From positions 1,922,001 to 1,986,000 of the forward strand of contig NZ_CP047475.1 in the NCBI RefSeq assembly GCF_010587385.1: a DNA stretch of 64,000 nt, in the 5' to 3' direction. Under the pieces are notes generated by a model. It was not told the origin of the DNA. It saw nothing but the letters and a program-made list of their open reading frames with translations, and ran no database searches. Positions within the stretch are counted from its first letter, which is position 1; each line of letters starts with the position of its first letter. Below, piece after piece: positions 1 to 9,378 of the stretch. Source of the DNA: Vibrio astriarenae. Its GTDB lineage: Bacteria > Pseudomonadota > Gammaproteobacteria > Enterobacterales > Vibrionaceae. The translations under genes were made by a program, and so were the position numbers.

Positions 1-430
1 TACATCCCTGTGAGCATGATGATTTTACTCGATAACCAGATCATTAGTACCTATTAAAAGTCCCGGGTAAGATATCAATACTTGTACGGAAAATCACCTA
101 CCCAAAGATGTTACATTCTGTAATCCTTTTCTCATTCTAATGATTTTTAAATATAAAGCGGAAATTTTGTGACTGTCCTGGGCGATTATTGTTACCCATC
201 ATTAGTTAGTCAAGATGCCATTGCAGTGCCCCAAATCTCCTTTGAAAGTCTGAATTCCTTTAACGTTAAAGTGGAACAATTCCTTGCAGATCGTGTTGCA
301 CTTCACATTCTATGCAAGTGGTATTATCCATAGGTAAAATAAATTGATTTGATCAACTCCAACTGCATGCCGAACATGCTAGTCTCCTGCCGTTTTGATC
401 TTTTTCTTCGATAAATAGGGATATTTAACC
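1..430. other. Leader region without a convincing gene
   Basis: No convincing gene is visible before uraA. A short open frame from GTG 169 to TAG 331-333 (54 residues) has no ribosome-binding site and matches nothing I recognise; it may be chance or a decayed remnant. The last 100 bases should hold the uraA promoter and leader. A small inverted repeat, GCATG/CATGC, lies at about 365-379. The usual partner gene upp is not visible here. Confidence 0.4.
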
Positions 431-1681
431 ATGATGAATGTGATTCAGGGTGCACAGATGTTGTTTGTCGCCTTTGGTGCTTTGGTACTGGTACCTCTGC
501 TAACCGGACTTGACCCAAGTGTGGCTCTATTCGGAGCTGGTGTCGGCACACTGCTCTTTCAGTTTATTACCCGTCGTACTGTTCCCATTTTCCTCGCCTC
601 TTCATTTGCTTTCATCGCTCCAATTATGTTCGGGGTACAAACTTGGGGTATACCTGCCACGATGGGCGGCTTGATGGCAGCGGGTGTTGTTTATGTAGCA
701 ATGGGAGGCTTAATTAAAGCCAAGGGTGTCGAAATCGTTCATCGCTTACTCCCACCTGTCGTGGTAGGCCCTGTCATTATGGTGATCGGTTTGGGTTTAG
801 CGCCTGTTGCGGTCAACATGGCACTGGGTAAAACGGGAGATGGAGCAGTTCAATTAATTGATGGCAATGCCGCGCTTTGGGTTTCAGCAGCATCATTGAT
901 TACAACGATCGCAATCAGTGTTTTTGCTAAAGGCTTTTTAAAACTACTCCCCATCTTTGGCGGTATCTCCGTTGGTTATGCACTAAGTCTTGGCTTTGGT
1001 ATTGTTGACTTTACTCCAGTTGCTCAAGCCGCTTGGTTATCACTGCCTAACTTCACTATGCCGGAATTTAACATTAACGCTATTCTGTTCATGATTCCTG
1101 TCGCAATAGCCCCTGCTGTTGAGCACGTTGGTGATATGCTTGCTATCTCGAACGTAACAGGTAAGGACTACCTGAAGAAACCAGGACTTCATCGCACCAT
1201 CACTGGTGACGGGGTCGCAACCATCGCAGCATCGATGGTGGGCGCTCCACCAAATACCACCTATAGTGAAGTGACTGGTGCGGTCATGCTCACCAAAGCT
1301 TTTAACCCTATCATCATGACATGGGCTGCTGTTACGGCTATTGCATTAGCGTTGATTGGTAAACTCGGTGCACTGCTTCAAACCATCCCAGTCCCGGTAA
1401 TGGGTGGCATCATGATCCTTCTGTTTGGCTCTATTGCGACGGTTGGTTTGAACACTTTAATTAAGAACAAAGTCGATCTACATGACTCGCGAAACCTGGT
1501 GATTGTCGCAGTGACACTGGTCTTTGGTATCGGTGGCATGGCATTTGGTGTGGGTGATTTCAGCCTTCAGGGTGTGAGCTTGTGCGGTATTGTCGCTATC
1601 TTGCTCAACCAAATTCTGCCTCGTCAACTCGGTGAGAATCACGTTGTTGATAATGCGCAAATGGAAGAAGACAAAGCGTAA
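431..1681 (+). CDS. uraA: Uracil permease, NCS2 family
   Basis: This is an inner-membrane uracil:proton symporter of the NCS2 (nucleobase-cation symporter 2) family that brings uracil in for pyrimidine salvage. The 416-residue protein is almost wholly hydrophobic. It keeps the family's N-terminal block (FVAFGALVLVPLLTG), then FLASSFAFIAP, and the substrate-site region with the PAVEHVGD stretch near residue 225-235, where UraA has its key glutamate; NTTYSEVTG follows. The start is ATG 431, with TAGGGA about ten bases upstream and an in-frame TAG at 416 that prevents a longer protein. It is followed by its own terminator, so it looks monocistronic. Assignment to uracil rather than xanthine or uric acid rests on overall resemblance to bacterial UraA. 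Confidence 0.9.
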   Translation: MMNVIQGAQMLFVAFGALVLVPLLTGLDPSVALFGAGVGTLLFQFITRRTVPIFLASSFAFIAPIMFGVQTWGIPATMGGLMAAGVVYVAMGGLIKAKGVEIVHRLLPPVVVGPVIMVIGLGLAPVAVNMALGKTGDGAVQLIDGNAALWVSAASLITTIAISVFAKGFLKLLPIFGGISVGYALSLGFGIVDFTPVAQAAWLSLPNFTMPEFNINAILFMIPVAIAPAVEHVGDMLAISNVTGKDYLKKPGLHRTITGDGVATIAASMVGAPPNTTYSEVTGAVMLTKAFNPIIMTWAAVTAIALALIGKLGALLQTIPVPVMGGIMILLFGSIATVGLNTLIKNKVDLHDSRNLVIVAVTLVFGIGGMAFGVGDFSLQGVSLCGIVAILLNQILPRQLGENHVVDNAQMEEDKA

Positions 1682-1708
1682 AACCATTTAGCCCAAATGA
1701 TAGCTTTC

Positions 1709-1741
1709 AACGCCCAAGAGATCTCTTGGGCGTTTTCTTTT
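1709..1741 (+). terminator. Rho-independent terminator of uraA
   Basis: Perfect arms CGCCCAAGAG and CTCTTGGGCG are separated by two bases and followed by TTTTCTTTT. The hairpin starts about 28 bases after the uraA stop codon. Confidence 0.85.
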
Positions 1742-1826
1742 CTCACAACATCACAAAGCCTCTCTATGGTCTATAACTTTATTAAAGCCCCCTCTAACAA
1801 AAATAAAGACTTAAGAGAGAACAACG

Positions 1827-2912
1827 ATGCATAGGCTGCTGACATTATTCACAGGTTTACTACTTCCCTTCTCAACATTCGCTAACTACGATGTAGAAAG
1901 AGTTGCCCAAGGCTTGTCTATCCCATGGGCGATTGAATTTGTGACAGAACATCAACTCATCATCAATGAGAAAGACGGTAAGATTTCTCTACTCGATCTT
2001 AATAACGGGCAAACACAACGTCTATATACGATCAAAGATATCTTCAATAGTGGGCAAGGCGGCTTACTGGACGTTACCTCCTACAAAGACAGCACGGGAA
2101 ACACTACGTTATTTTTCAGCTATAGCAAACCAACCCCTGAAGGTGCGACGCTGGCTGTCGCTAAAGCAGATTTCATCAAAGACCAAATTCAAAACTTTAC
2201 AGAACTGTTCGTCGCGGATTCTACAAGTGACACCTCTCGCCATTTTGGTAGTCGAATTGAAATTGTAGATGGACATCTCTTTGTCTCTATTGGTGACCGA
2301 GGTGAGCGAGACAATGGACAAGACGTCACAACGCATGCCGCGACAATCGTTAGACTGAATCTGCAAGGCAACGCTCCCATTGATAATCCATTTTCAAATC
2401 ACAGCGAGGCTCTCCCTGAGATCTGGTCATATGGCCACCGTAACCCTCAAGGACTCTTCTATGATGAACCTAGTCAAACTCTGTGGTCTATCGAGCATGG
2501 TCCAAGAGGTGGTGATGAGATTAACCGAATTGAAAAAGGCGCCAACTACGGTTGGGCAAGGGTTTCTCATGGACGTGAATATTGGGGCCCGCTCGACGTT
2601 GGCGAGGCGAAATCTCTACCCGGCATGGTTGACCCGGAGCTTGTCTATATTCCCTCTATCGCACCAAGCAATATCGTTCTATACCGAGGTGACAAATACC
2701 CGGAGCTAGACGGTAAACTGCTCGCAGGAGCACTTAAACTCGCTCACATTAATGTCGTAGAAATAAAAGATAACCAACTACACAAACATGCTCGAATCCT
2801 TGGGAGCCTCAACGAGAGAATCAGAGACATTACGATAAGCCCGACCAACGAAATCTTCTTCTCAACCGACAATGGCAATATCTATCGTTTAATTTCCAAG
2901 CAACCTGAGTGA
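1827..2912 (+). CDS. Secreted PQQ-dependent sugar dehydrogenase (GSDH family)
   Basis: Predicted periplasmic six-bladed propeller enzyme of the glucose/sorbosone dehydrogenase family, which oxidises aldose sugars using pyrroloquinoline quinone. Residues 1-19 form a signal peptide ending ...STFA. Family motifs are in order: HFGSR at 139-143, GDRG at 156-159, GHRNPQGL at 203-210 and EHGPRGGDE at 223-231, followed by NYGW. The length (361) matches E. coli YliI/Aldose dehydrogenase. AAGAGAGA precedes the ATG. No PQQ-synthesis genes are present in the window, so the cofactor must come from elsewhere in the genome or from the environment. The natural substrate cannot be read from the sequence. Confidence 0.85.
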   Translation: MHRLLTLFTGLLLPFSTFANYDVERVAQGLSIPWAIEFVTEHQLIINEKDGKISLLDLNNGQTQRLYTIKDIFNSGQGGLLDVTSYKDSTGNTTLFFSYSKPTPEGATLAVAKADFIKDQIQNFTELFVADSTSDTSRHFGSRIEIVDGHLFVSIGDRGERDNGQDVTTHAATIVRLNLQGNAPIDNPFSNHSEALPEIWSYGHRNPQGLFYDEPSQTLWSIEHGPRGGDEINRIEKGANYGWARVSHGREYWGPLDVGEAKSLPGMVDPELVYIPSIAPSNIVLYRGDKYPELDGKLLAGALKLAHINVVEIKDNQLHKHARILGSLNERIRDITISPTNEIFFSTDNGNIYRLISKQPE

Positions 2913-3095
2913 CTTTCCATTTTCTCAATGTCATTTTACTTGAAGTCGTGACTAACAATCTTTAGGTTTAGGGGATAAGTGAGCAGTATTGTCGCTGTTA
3001 CCCTTCACTTATTTGCACCTCACGCAAGGCAACGGTGGTGACACAAGACTCAACGCTGCTTTTAGTTCCAAAGTCCCTTATTTCAGAAAGGCTAA

Positions 3096-4319
3096 GTGAT
3101 GACGTTAAAAAACACACAAAAAACCGCATGGCAGACACCGATGCCACAAGAACAGTTCAACTTTATGAAAAAGGTTCTTGCCTCTCCATCCCCTATCGGC
3201 TTTGAAGCGGCTATGAGCTATGGGGTCATTAAGCCTGAATTTGAGTCGTTCATGCCTACAACTTGGGGTGTCCACCAATTTAAAGGGAATGCTGGAATCG
3301 TTTTCGACTCACATCCTGGCCGTGATGACCTAGTGAGTGTGATGATTGTGGGCCACGCAGACAAAATTCGTATGCAAGTACGTAAGATCGATAATGATGG
3401 CAAGGTTTGGATCAATACGGATTCTTTTTTGCCGACAACTCTCATTGGTCATGAAGTGAAGGTCTTTTGTCAAAACCCAGACCAGCCAAACAGTTTCAAA
3501 GTCATTGAAGGTTGTACCGTTGAAGCACTGGGCGCAATCCACTTCTCTACGCCAGCACAACGCACCGGCGAGCAAGGCATCAAACCTGAATCTATCTACC
3601 TCGAACTACACACCCATGGTAAAGACCGTAAAAAGCAAGTAGAAGCGCTTGGGTTACGCCCTGGTGATCCAATCATTCTCGATCGCCCAATCAAGCATGG
3701 CGTGTCTCCAGACACCTTCTACGGTGCATACCTTGATAATGGTTTAGGTTGTTTTTCTGTCACCGAAATTGCTCGTCTTGTTGCCAACGAAGGGCTTGAT
3801 AACGTTCGCGTGTTATACACTATCGCGACTCATGAGGAAATTGGTCGCTTCGGTTCGACACAGCTCGTTGGTGAACTTAAACCCGATGTTCTCATCGCGA
3901 CAGATGTCAACCATGATTATGAAGCAGCACCGGGTATCGGAAGCCGTAATATGAACCCTCTAAAAATGGGTGAAGGTTTTACTGTCTCTCGTGGCTCTGT
4001 GGTATCCGAGTTCTTAGTTCAATCTATTGAAAACATTTGCCGTGAGCAAAATATCCCTCATCAGCTTGATTTTTCTGGTCGAGATATGGGCACGGATGGT
4101 ATGGCAGCAGCGCTTGCTGGTGTTGATAGTGCTGCGATATCTATCGGTTACCCGATCCGCAACATGCATACTTCATCAGAATCAGCACACACAGGCGATT
4201 TGCTGGCGTCAATTCATGCCATTGCAAGTCTGCTTCGCCACTTTAACGAGCTAAATGATGGTAAAGGCATCACTCGTGACGACTTGAAAAATAGTCATGT
4301 CCGTCTAGACAACATTTAA
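3096..4319 (+). CDS. M42-family metallo-aminopeptidase-like protein
   Basis: A cytoplasmic di-metal peptidase of the M42 (TET/FrvX/glutamyl aminopeptidase) family, expected to trim N-terminal residues from peptides. The metal-site residues appear in the usual order: His-x-Asp in VGHADKI, the bridging Asp in AYLDNGLG, the Glu-Glu pair in THEEIG, Asp in ATDVNHD, and a final His in NMHTSSE. Two positions differ from what I know of the family: the residue after HxD is Lys instead of Glu, and the bridging motif reads DNG rather than DDR/DNR. The 407-residue length is somewhat longer than typical M42 enzymes (about 350). AGAAAGGC precedes the ATG, and a terminator follows. Confidence 0.8.
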   Translation: MMTLKNTQKTAWQTPMPQEQFNFMKKVLASPSPIGFEAAMSYGVIKPEFESFMPTTWGVHQFKGNAGIVFDSHPGRDDLVSVMIVGHADKIRMQVRKIDNDGKVWINTDSFLPTTLIGHEVKVFCQNPDQPNSFKVIEGCTVEALGAIHFSTPAQRTGEQGIKPESIYLELHTHGKDRKKQVEALGLRPGDPIILDRPIKHGVSPDTFYGAYLDNGLGCFSVTEIARLVANEGLDNVRVLYTIATHEEIGRFGSTQLVGELKPDVLIATDVNHDYEAAPGIGSRNMNPLKMGEGFTVSRGSVVSEFLVQSIENICREQNIPHQLDFSGRDMGTDGMAAALAGVDSAAISIGYPIRNMHTSSESAHTGDLLASIHAIASLLRHFNELNDGKGITRDDLKNSHVRLDNI

Positions 4320-4338
4320 AATTAAAAATAACGAAGAG

Positions 4339-4366
4339 TGCCCAGTTTTGAACAACTGGGCTTTTT
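4339..4366 (+). terminator. Terminator after the M42 peptidase gene
   Basis: Arms GCCCAGTT and AACTGGGC with a short loop, then TTTTT. It abuts the stop codon of the convergent diguanylate cyclase gene. Confidence 0.8.
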
Positions 4367-5646
4367 CAGCAACAGTAGGGAACACTGCGTACTTGGTTTC
4401 GGCCGGAATTCTTTGCCACATAGAGAAACTGATCAGCCACACTTAGGGCATCTTTTACTGTTTTCGTAATCGGTGCAATGCCGATTGATACTGTCACTCT
4501 TGGTGAAATACTACACTCTGCTACTTTTAAACGAATACGCTCCATCGCTTCACAAGCCACTTTTGTATCACTGGTTTTTATCACTACAGCAAACTCCTCC
4601 CCTCCCAAGCGAAAAGCGTAATCATCTGCTCTAATCGAAGACTTGATGGCTTGGGCGACCGAACGGATTACCTTATCTCCTATCGCATGTCCAAAACTAT
4701 CATTGACGCGTTTGAAATGATCAATATCGATAATACCGATATGATAGGCATCGTTGGACAATATCGAAGGCTCAATATGATCGAGGTAATGACGATTGTT
4801 TAGTGTAGAAAGCTGATCAACAAAACTTATCTGCTCCAACTCTCTTTTACGCTTTTTAGTATCCATAAATACATTAGTAACAACAACCAACATGATCGCT
4901 AACGCAAATGTGATGTAAATATGTGTAGGCACGATCTCTGAGTTATTCACCAGATGTACTAAATAAGCTCTATCGTTATGGATATCTTCCACTGTTTTAA
5001 AAACAGCCGTATGAGGTCCAAGGTCGATGCTTCCTTTAAGGCGACCTAGACGATGAATTTGACGCAAAACTTCTTGATAGTTCTCTGGTAAATGAGCACC
5101 TTGGGGTACATCGTCATGGCGAGTCCAGTGAATAAATCCATCCTCAGCCATGATAAACATCCCATTATAGAGATAAGAAAAATAGGCGCGAGCTTCTATT
5201 GCTAACAGCAATTGTCCTATTTCCTTTCCCTGATCAATCACCGGAGTACGCAGTAGGTAGAGGCCATCATTAGTTAGGTCAATAATCGGTAAGCTTTGAG
5301 AGTTTAACTCGTCATTGTTCATTTCACTCGGAACTATTGAGGCCAATTTCAAATATGTTTGCCCACTAAGAATTTTAGATACAGTTGCATTAAAGGCGTC
5401 AGGATCGCGTTCAAAGTTCATCGCTAAAGGAGTACGAGATAGGCTGATATAGGATTGAACAATAGCAAGGTTAGATGCGAAAAGTTGAGCAGATTTTTCA
5501 ACTTTTTCCTCTATATCCACAATGGCATTTTTTTTTATATAACTAATTGGTGTATTGACGAGAAATATAAACAACAACAAGAACGCTAAAGTTTTGACTT
5601 CAACGTGCTTGATACTAGGCAACTGACATACTTTTTCCCACGACAT
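4366..5646 (-). CDS. Membrane-bound diguanylate cyclase (periplasmic sensor + GGDEF)
   Basis: Makes the second messenger cyclic di-GMP from two GTP. The 426-residue protein has a transmembrane segment at about 18-36, a periplasmic sensor region at about 37-240 with no motif I can name, a second transmembrane segment at 242-260, and a GGDEF domain from about 272. The catalytic signature is an intact GGEEF at 348-352. A product-inhibition I-site, RADD at 339-342, sits exactly five residues before it, so feedback control by c-di-GMP is expected. There is no EAL or HD-GYP domain, so this is a synthase only. The gene stands alone, converging on the M42 peptidase gene. The signal it senses is unknown. 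Confidence 0.92.
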   Translation of the reverse strand: MSWEKVCQLPSIKHVEVKTLAFLLLFIFLVNTPISYIKKNAIVDIEEKVEKSAQLFASNLAIVQSYISLSRTPLAMNFERDPDAFNATVSKILSGQTYLKLASIVPSEMNNDELNSQSLPIIDLTNDGLYLLRTPVIDQGKEIGQLLLAIEARAYFSYLYNGMFIMAEDGFIHWTRHDDVPQGAHLPENYQEVLRQIHRLGRLKGSIDLGPHTAVFKTVEDIHNDRAYLVHLVNNSEIVPTHIYITFALAIMLVVVTNVFMDTKKRKRELEQISFVDQLSTLNNRHYLDHIEPSILSNDAYHIGIIDIDHFKRVNDSFGHAIGDKVIRSVAQAIKSSIRADDYAFRLGGEEFAVVIKTSDTKVACEAMERIRLKVAECSISPRVTVSIGIAPITKTVKDALSVADQFLYVAKNSGRNQVRSVPYCC

Positions 5647-5858
5647 TGCTTCTACCTGTGACTTCCTTGCTACAGCTTAGACTTACCACTTTTGCGGTAA
5701 GGTTGATAACACTACTTAATACTCAACAGGTTTGATAGTGAATTTTTTCTGACAAAATGCTTAAGGTATTGTTTATAAGGGTCGTTTAAACCGACCTGAC
5801 TTTATAATGGCAACCGTGTACATTGTTTCACTCAGTATAACAAAAACAAAGTTAGCCT

Positions 5859-7163
5859 ATGAACTCACAAACTTTTATCGACGCTGGTATCAAGTATCAA
5901 CCGCATACTTTCAATGTACCACTCAATTACTCTCTCCCTAGTGGTAAGACAATCTCAATTTTTGCTCGTGAAATCAGGAACAGTGATCACTCAAGTGCAA
6001 GCAAACCATGGCTTGTCTATTTCCAAGGCGGCCCCGGTTTTCCTTCTCCAAGACCCAACGGCACATCGGGCTGGCTAAAACGCGCATTGCAAGACTATCG
6101 CGTGTTGCTTCTGGATCAACGAGGCACTGGCAACAGTAGTGTCATCTCACACCAAACGTTAAACCACCTAAATGCACAACAACAAGCTGAATATCTGAGC
6201 CACTTTAGAGCAGATAATATCGTACGTGACGCTGAGTTCATTCGTGAATCCTTCGGTATTGAAAAGTGGTCTACGCTAGGCCAGAGTTTCGGGGGGTTCT
6301 GTACCCTCACCTACCTGTCAATGTTCCCGCAAAGCCTTGAAGCAAGTTTTGTCACCGGCGGTATACCCTCTATTCACCGTCATCCTGATGATGTGTATCA
6401 GGCTACGTTTAAACGGACACAAGAAAAGAATACACAGTTCTTTGAGCAATTCCCTGCCGCTCAGAATCTGTGTAAGGCCATCGCTGACCACCTACTTCAC
6501 ACTGAAGAGCATCTACCCAACGGGCAAAGACTGACTGTAGAGCAGTTCCAACAACTCGGTATCAATTTTGGTATGAGCGATACTTTCTTGCCTATGTACT
6601 ACCAGTTAGAGACAGCCTTCGTCGAAGTCGATGGAAAACGTCGCCTTAGCTATGATTTTCTTAACCAGATACTGATGCAGCAAAGTTTCCAAACTAATCC
6701 GATTTATGCCATTTTGCATGAATCGATCTACTGCCAAGGGTTTGCATCACAGTGGAGTGCCGATCGAGTTCGCAAGCAGCTGTCTATATTTGATTATCAG
6801 TCTGACAAGCCTTTCCTATTTACCGGCGAAATGGTCTTTCCTTGGATGTTTGAGCAATACACTAACCTCAAGCCTCTGCAACAGACCGCACAAATACTGG
6901 CAGATAAAACCGATTGGGCAAACCTATATGATGCCGAGGTCCTGAGTAACAATACCGTGCCTGTCGCTTGTGCCGTTTATGCCGATGATATGTTTGTTGA
7001 GATGGATATCAGCCGAGAAACATTAGCAAACCTACCCCACTCTAAAGCGTGGATAACGAACGAGTATGAGCACAATGGACTGCGAGCGGACGGTGAGCAT
7101 ATCCTAGATACACTCATTGCAATAAGTCAGCAGATCAAAGCCAACCAAACTGTCTCGGATTAG
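5859..7163 (+). CDS. S33-family alpha/beta hydrolase, proline iminopeptidase-like
   Basis: Cytoplasmic serine peptidase of the prolyl aminopeptidase family, which removes N-terminal proline from peptides. Motifs seen: oxyanion GGPG at 57-60, DQRGTGNS at 86-93, and the nucleophile elbow GQSFGG at 141-146 with catalytic Ser143. The likely catalytic His is in EYEHNGLR near the C terminus. At 434 residues it is the long form of the family rather than the short form of about 315 residues. There is no signal peptide. It sits alone between the divergent diguanylate cyclase gene and the repair genes. Aminopeptidase activity is inferred from family; a different small-peptide or ester substrate is possible. 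Confidence 0.82.
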   Translation: MNSQTFIDAGIKYQPHTFNVPLNYSLPSGKTISIFAREIRNSDHSSASKPWLVYFQGGPGFPSPRPNGTSGWLKRALQDYRVLLLDQRGTGNSSVISHQTLNHLNAQQQAEYLSHFRADNIVRDAEFIRESFGIEKWSTLGQSFGGFCTLTYLSMFPQSLEASFVTGGIPSIHRHPDDVYQATFKRTQEKNTQFFEQFPAAQNLCKAIADHLLHTEEHLPNGQRLTVEQFQQLGINFGMSDTFLPMYYQLETAFVEVDGKRRLSYDFLNQILMQQSFQTNPIYAILHESIYCQGFASQWSADRVRKQLSIFDYQSDKPFLFTGEMVFPWMFEQYTNLKPLQQTAQILADKTDWANLYDAEVLSNNTVPVACAVYADDMFVEMDISRETLANLPHSKAWITNEYEHNGLRADGEHILDTLIAISQQIKANQTVSD

Positions 7164-7267
7164 GTCTAGGCCTATACAGTTCCGAAAGTGGCTAGCAGAT
7201 AACATAACAAGATTTACAATGTTTCTATTAAGACTGAGATTTTGCCCCGTCATAGGACAATGATGTT

Positions 7268-8629
7268 ATGCCACTTTCCAATCGTGACCAATACCGAACG
7301 GCCCGCCTTTCACGTGATCGACGCTTTGATGGGCAGTTTTTTGTTGCGGTTAAAACCACAGGGATATTCTGTCGTCCTATCTGCCCGGCCAATTTACCCA
7401 AAGAAGAAAATGTCGACTATTACGCTAACGCAGCAGGCGCACTTAGAGATGGATTTCGCCCGTGCAAACGCTGCCACCCTGATAGTGCACCGACTTCTTG
7501 GCGATGGTTAGGGGTTGAAACCACTTTTCAGCGTGCAGTCAGTGAAGTGGAAAGTGGATACCTTCAACAGCATTCAATCCAATCGTTGGCTGATAAGCTA
7601 GGTATCAGTGATCGGTACTTGCGTAAATTATTCGAGCGTTATTTGGGTTTAGCTCCTAAACAGTACGCTCTGTATCAACAACTGATGTTTGCTAAGCGAT
7701 TGCTGCATAGCAGCCAGCTTTCTATCACCGATGTGGGTTATGCATCAGGGTTTAACAGCACACGCCGCTTCAATGATGCATTTATAAACACATTAAAGCT
7801 AACACCGAGCGAATTAAGAAAAGCGGGGACAACCTCTCATAGTAATCGCTTATCTATCGCAGTGAGAACACCCTATGATTGGCGACACCTTCTCGACTTT
7901 TATGCGCTGAGAGCCATCGAAGGCATAGAAAAAATAGAAAGCACTCGCTATAGCCGCTATTGCTTGCTAGAGAGCACGAAAGCCTGGTTCTCTGTCGACT
8001 TTGCTCCCCTAGAGCAAGGAAAATTTTTTGTAGACGTCGAATTTGAGCTCGATGACATACGTCAATTACGCACTCTGATTCAACAAATACGCCGAGTATT
8101 CGACCTCGATACTGATGTTACTACGGTCGAGGAATCACTCTCTAAGATTGCACCTGAGCTCGTTAAGCATTCGGGAATTCGCATACCTGGAGTGTGGGAT
8201 CATTGGGAGGCAGGAGTAAGAGCAATTGTTGGTCAGCAAGTTTCCGTCAAAGCTGCCATTGGTCAACTCAACCTGTTGGTGTCCACTTTGCAAAATGGGG
8301 ATATAAAGTACTTCCCTACACCGCAAGAGTTGATAGATAACGATCTTGGCTTCCTAAAAATGCCAATCTCGCGTAAAGAGGCCTTAAAACGCTTTGCGCT
8401 ATTTATGAGTCAACATTGGCATTGCACACCCGATAACTGGATTGAGATAAAAGGCGTTGGCCCTTGGACAATCAACTATGCCAAAATTCGCGGCTTATCT
8501 GACCCAAATTGTTTTCTTGATAGTGATTTAGTGGTGAAGAAAGCCCTCATCAACTATCCACATTTAACTCAGCAGTCCGTTTCTCCGTGGGGAAGCTATG
8601 CCACCTTTCATTGTTGGAGCCATGCTTAA
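7268..8629 (+). CDS. Ada-AlkA fusion: alkylation sensor plus 3-methyladenine DNA glycosylase II
   Basis: A three-part alkylation-repair protein of 453 residues. The N-terminal Ada metal-binding domain keeps all four zinc cysteines: Cys35 and Cys39 in FCRPIC, and Cys66 and Cys69 in FRPCKRC; Cys35 is the expected methyl acceptor. An AraC-type helix-turn-helix pair follows at about 85-180, then an AlkA-like N-terminal domain and an HhH-GPD glycosylase with hairpin GVGPWT near 396 and catalytic Asp in FLDSDL near 419. It should sense DNA methylphosphotriesters, activate repair transcription and excise alkylated purines. Its stop codon overlaps the ogt start (TAATG), so the two are translationally coupled. 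An upstream start at 7242 in another frame is not coding. Confidence 0.9.
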   Translation: MPLSNRDQYRTARLSRDRRFDGQFFVAVKTTGIFCRPICPANLPKEENVDYYANAAGALRDGFRPCKRCHPDSAPTSWRWLGVETTFQRAVSEVESGYLQQHSIQSLADKLGISDRYLRKLFERYLGLAPKQYALYQQLMFAKRLLHSSQLSITDVGYASGFNSTRRFNDAFINTLKLTPSELRKAGTTSHSNRLSIAVRTPYDWRHLLDFYALRAIEGIEKIESTRYSRYCLLESTKAWFSVDFAPLEQGKFFVDVEFELDDIRQLRTLIQQIRRVFDLDTDVTTVEESLSKIAPELVKHSGIRIPGVWDHWEAGVRAIVGQQVSVKAAIGQLNLLVSTLQNGDIKYFPTPQELIDNDLGFLKMPISRKEALKRFALFMSQHWHCTPDNWIEIKGVGPWTINYAKIRGLSDPNCFLDSDLVVKKALINYPHLTQQSVSPWGSYATFHCWSHA

Positions 8630-9102
8630 TGAACTCATATACCATTTTTCCAAGCCCGCTTGGCCTAATCACCGTCCAAGCCAATGAGTTGGGTTTGACC
8701 GGTGTTTGGTTTGAAACCAACACCACATTGCCTGATGAATTAGGCATCAAAAACGACTCGAACCCGTTGTTACTCCAAGCGAAACAGCAGATCGGCGAGT
8801 TTTTCGCAAAAGAGCGTCAAGTGTTTGAACTGCCTCTTTCAGCGACAGGCACCGAGTTTCAACAAAGCGTTTGGGAAGCTCTGTGTGCAATACCTTACGG
8901 TCAAACATGGAGCTACCAAGAAATCGCAAACCATATTGGCAAACCAAAAGCGGTGCGAGCCGTTGGAGCAGCAAACGGCAAAAATCCGCTCTCTATTATT
9001 GTCCCCTGTCACCGCGTGATTGGCGCAAGCGGTCAATTAACGGGATACGCAGGCGGCATCGAGCGAAAGAAAACCCTACTTCAGCTTGAAGGTGCACTAT
9101 AA
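8629..9102 (+). CDS. ogt: Methylated-DNA--protein-cysteine methyltransferase
   Basis: Suicide repair enzyme that moves methyl groups from O6-methylguanine in DNA onto its own cysteine. The 157-residue protein contains the active-site motif PCHRV with acceptor Cys127, preceded by the DNA-binding recognition helix region (SYQEIANHIGKPKAVRAVGAANGKNP, split here only for description). The chosen start ATG 8629 overlaps the TAA of the Ada-AlkA gene by one base. A longer frame beginning at 8587 would add 14 residues out of family register, so the overlapping start is preferred. With the upstream gene it forms a compact adaptive-response unit. Confidence 0.93.
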   Translation: MNSYTIFPSPLGLITVQANELGLTGVWFETNTTLPDELGIKNDSNPLLLQAKQQIGEFFAKERQVFELPLSATGTEFQQSVWEALCAIPYGQTWSYQEIANHIGKPKAVRAVGAANGKNPLSIIVPCHRVIGASGQLTGYAGGIERKKTLLQLEGAL

Positions 9103-9190
9103 CTACCCACACTTAGTTAACATTTCAAAATCTCATTCGTTAAAATTTGGTGCACCACAAAATAGCGCACTGCACCAAAAGTGATCGCGC

Positions 9191-9206
9191 GCGCAAACGT
9201 TTGCGC
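9191..9206. promoter_or_regulatory. Perfect 16-bp PurR-type operator candidate
   Basis: GCGCAAACGTTTGCGC is a perfect palindrome with central CG, the form bound by LacI/PurR-family repressors; the E. coli PurR consensus is ACGCAAACGTTTTCNT. It lies about 170 bases upstream of the symporter gene in a 276-base gap. The repressor identity is inferred from the motif alone. Confidence 0.6.
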
Positions 9207-9378
9207 AAGTTTTCACTCTTACCCCATTTTAATCGTTGTTTTTAGCATTTTTTAGTCAGTAAACCCTTGAATCCTTCGGTTGTTAGGTGTAAAACACACC
9301 ACATAATCATCTACGTCTAGAGTCGTTCCTAGGCGCAATGACTATAAACATACAATATGACAGGCAGGAGTTGCTAAA

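Noticed and set aside
169..333. GTG-started 54-residue open frame before uraA
   Set aside because: No ribosome-binding site, no recognisable family and short enough to be chance.
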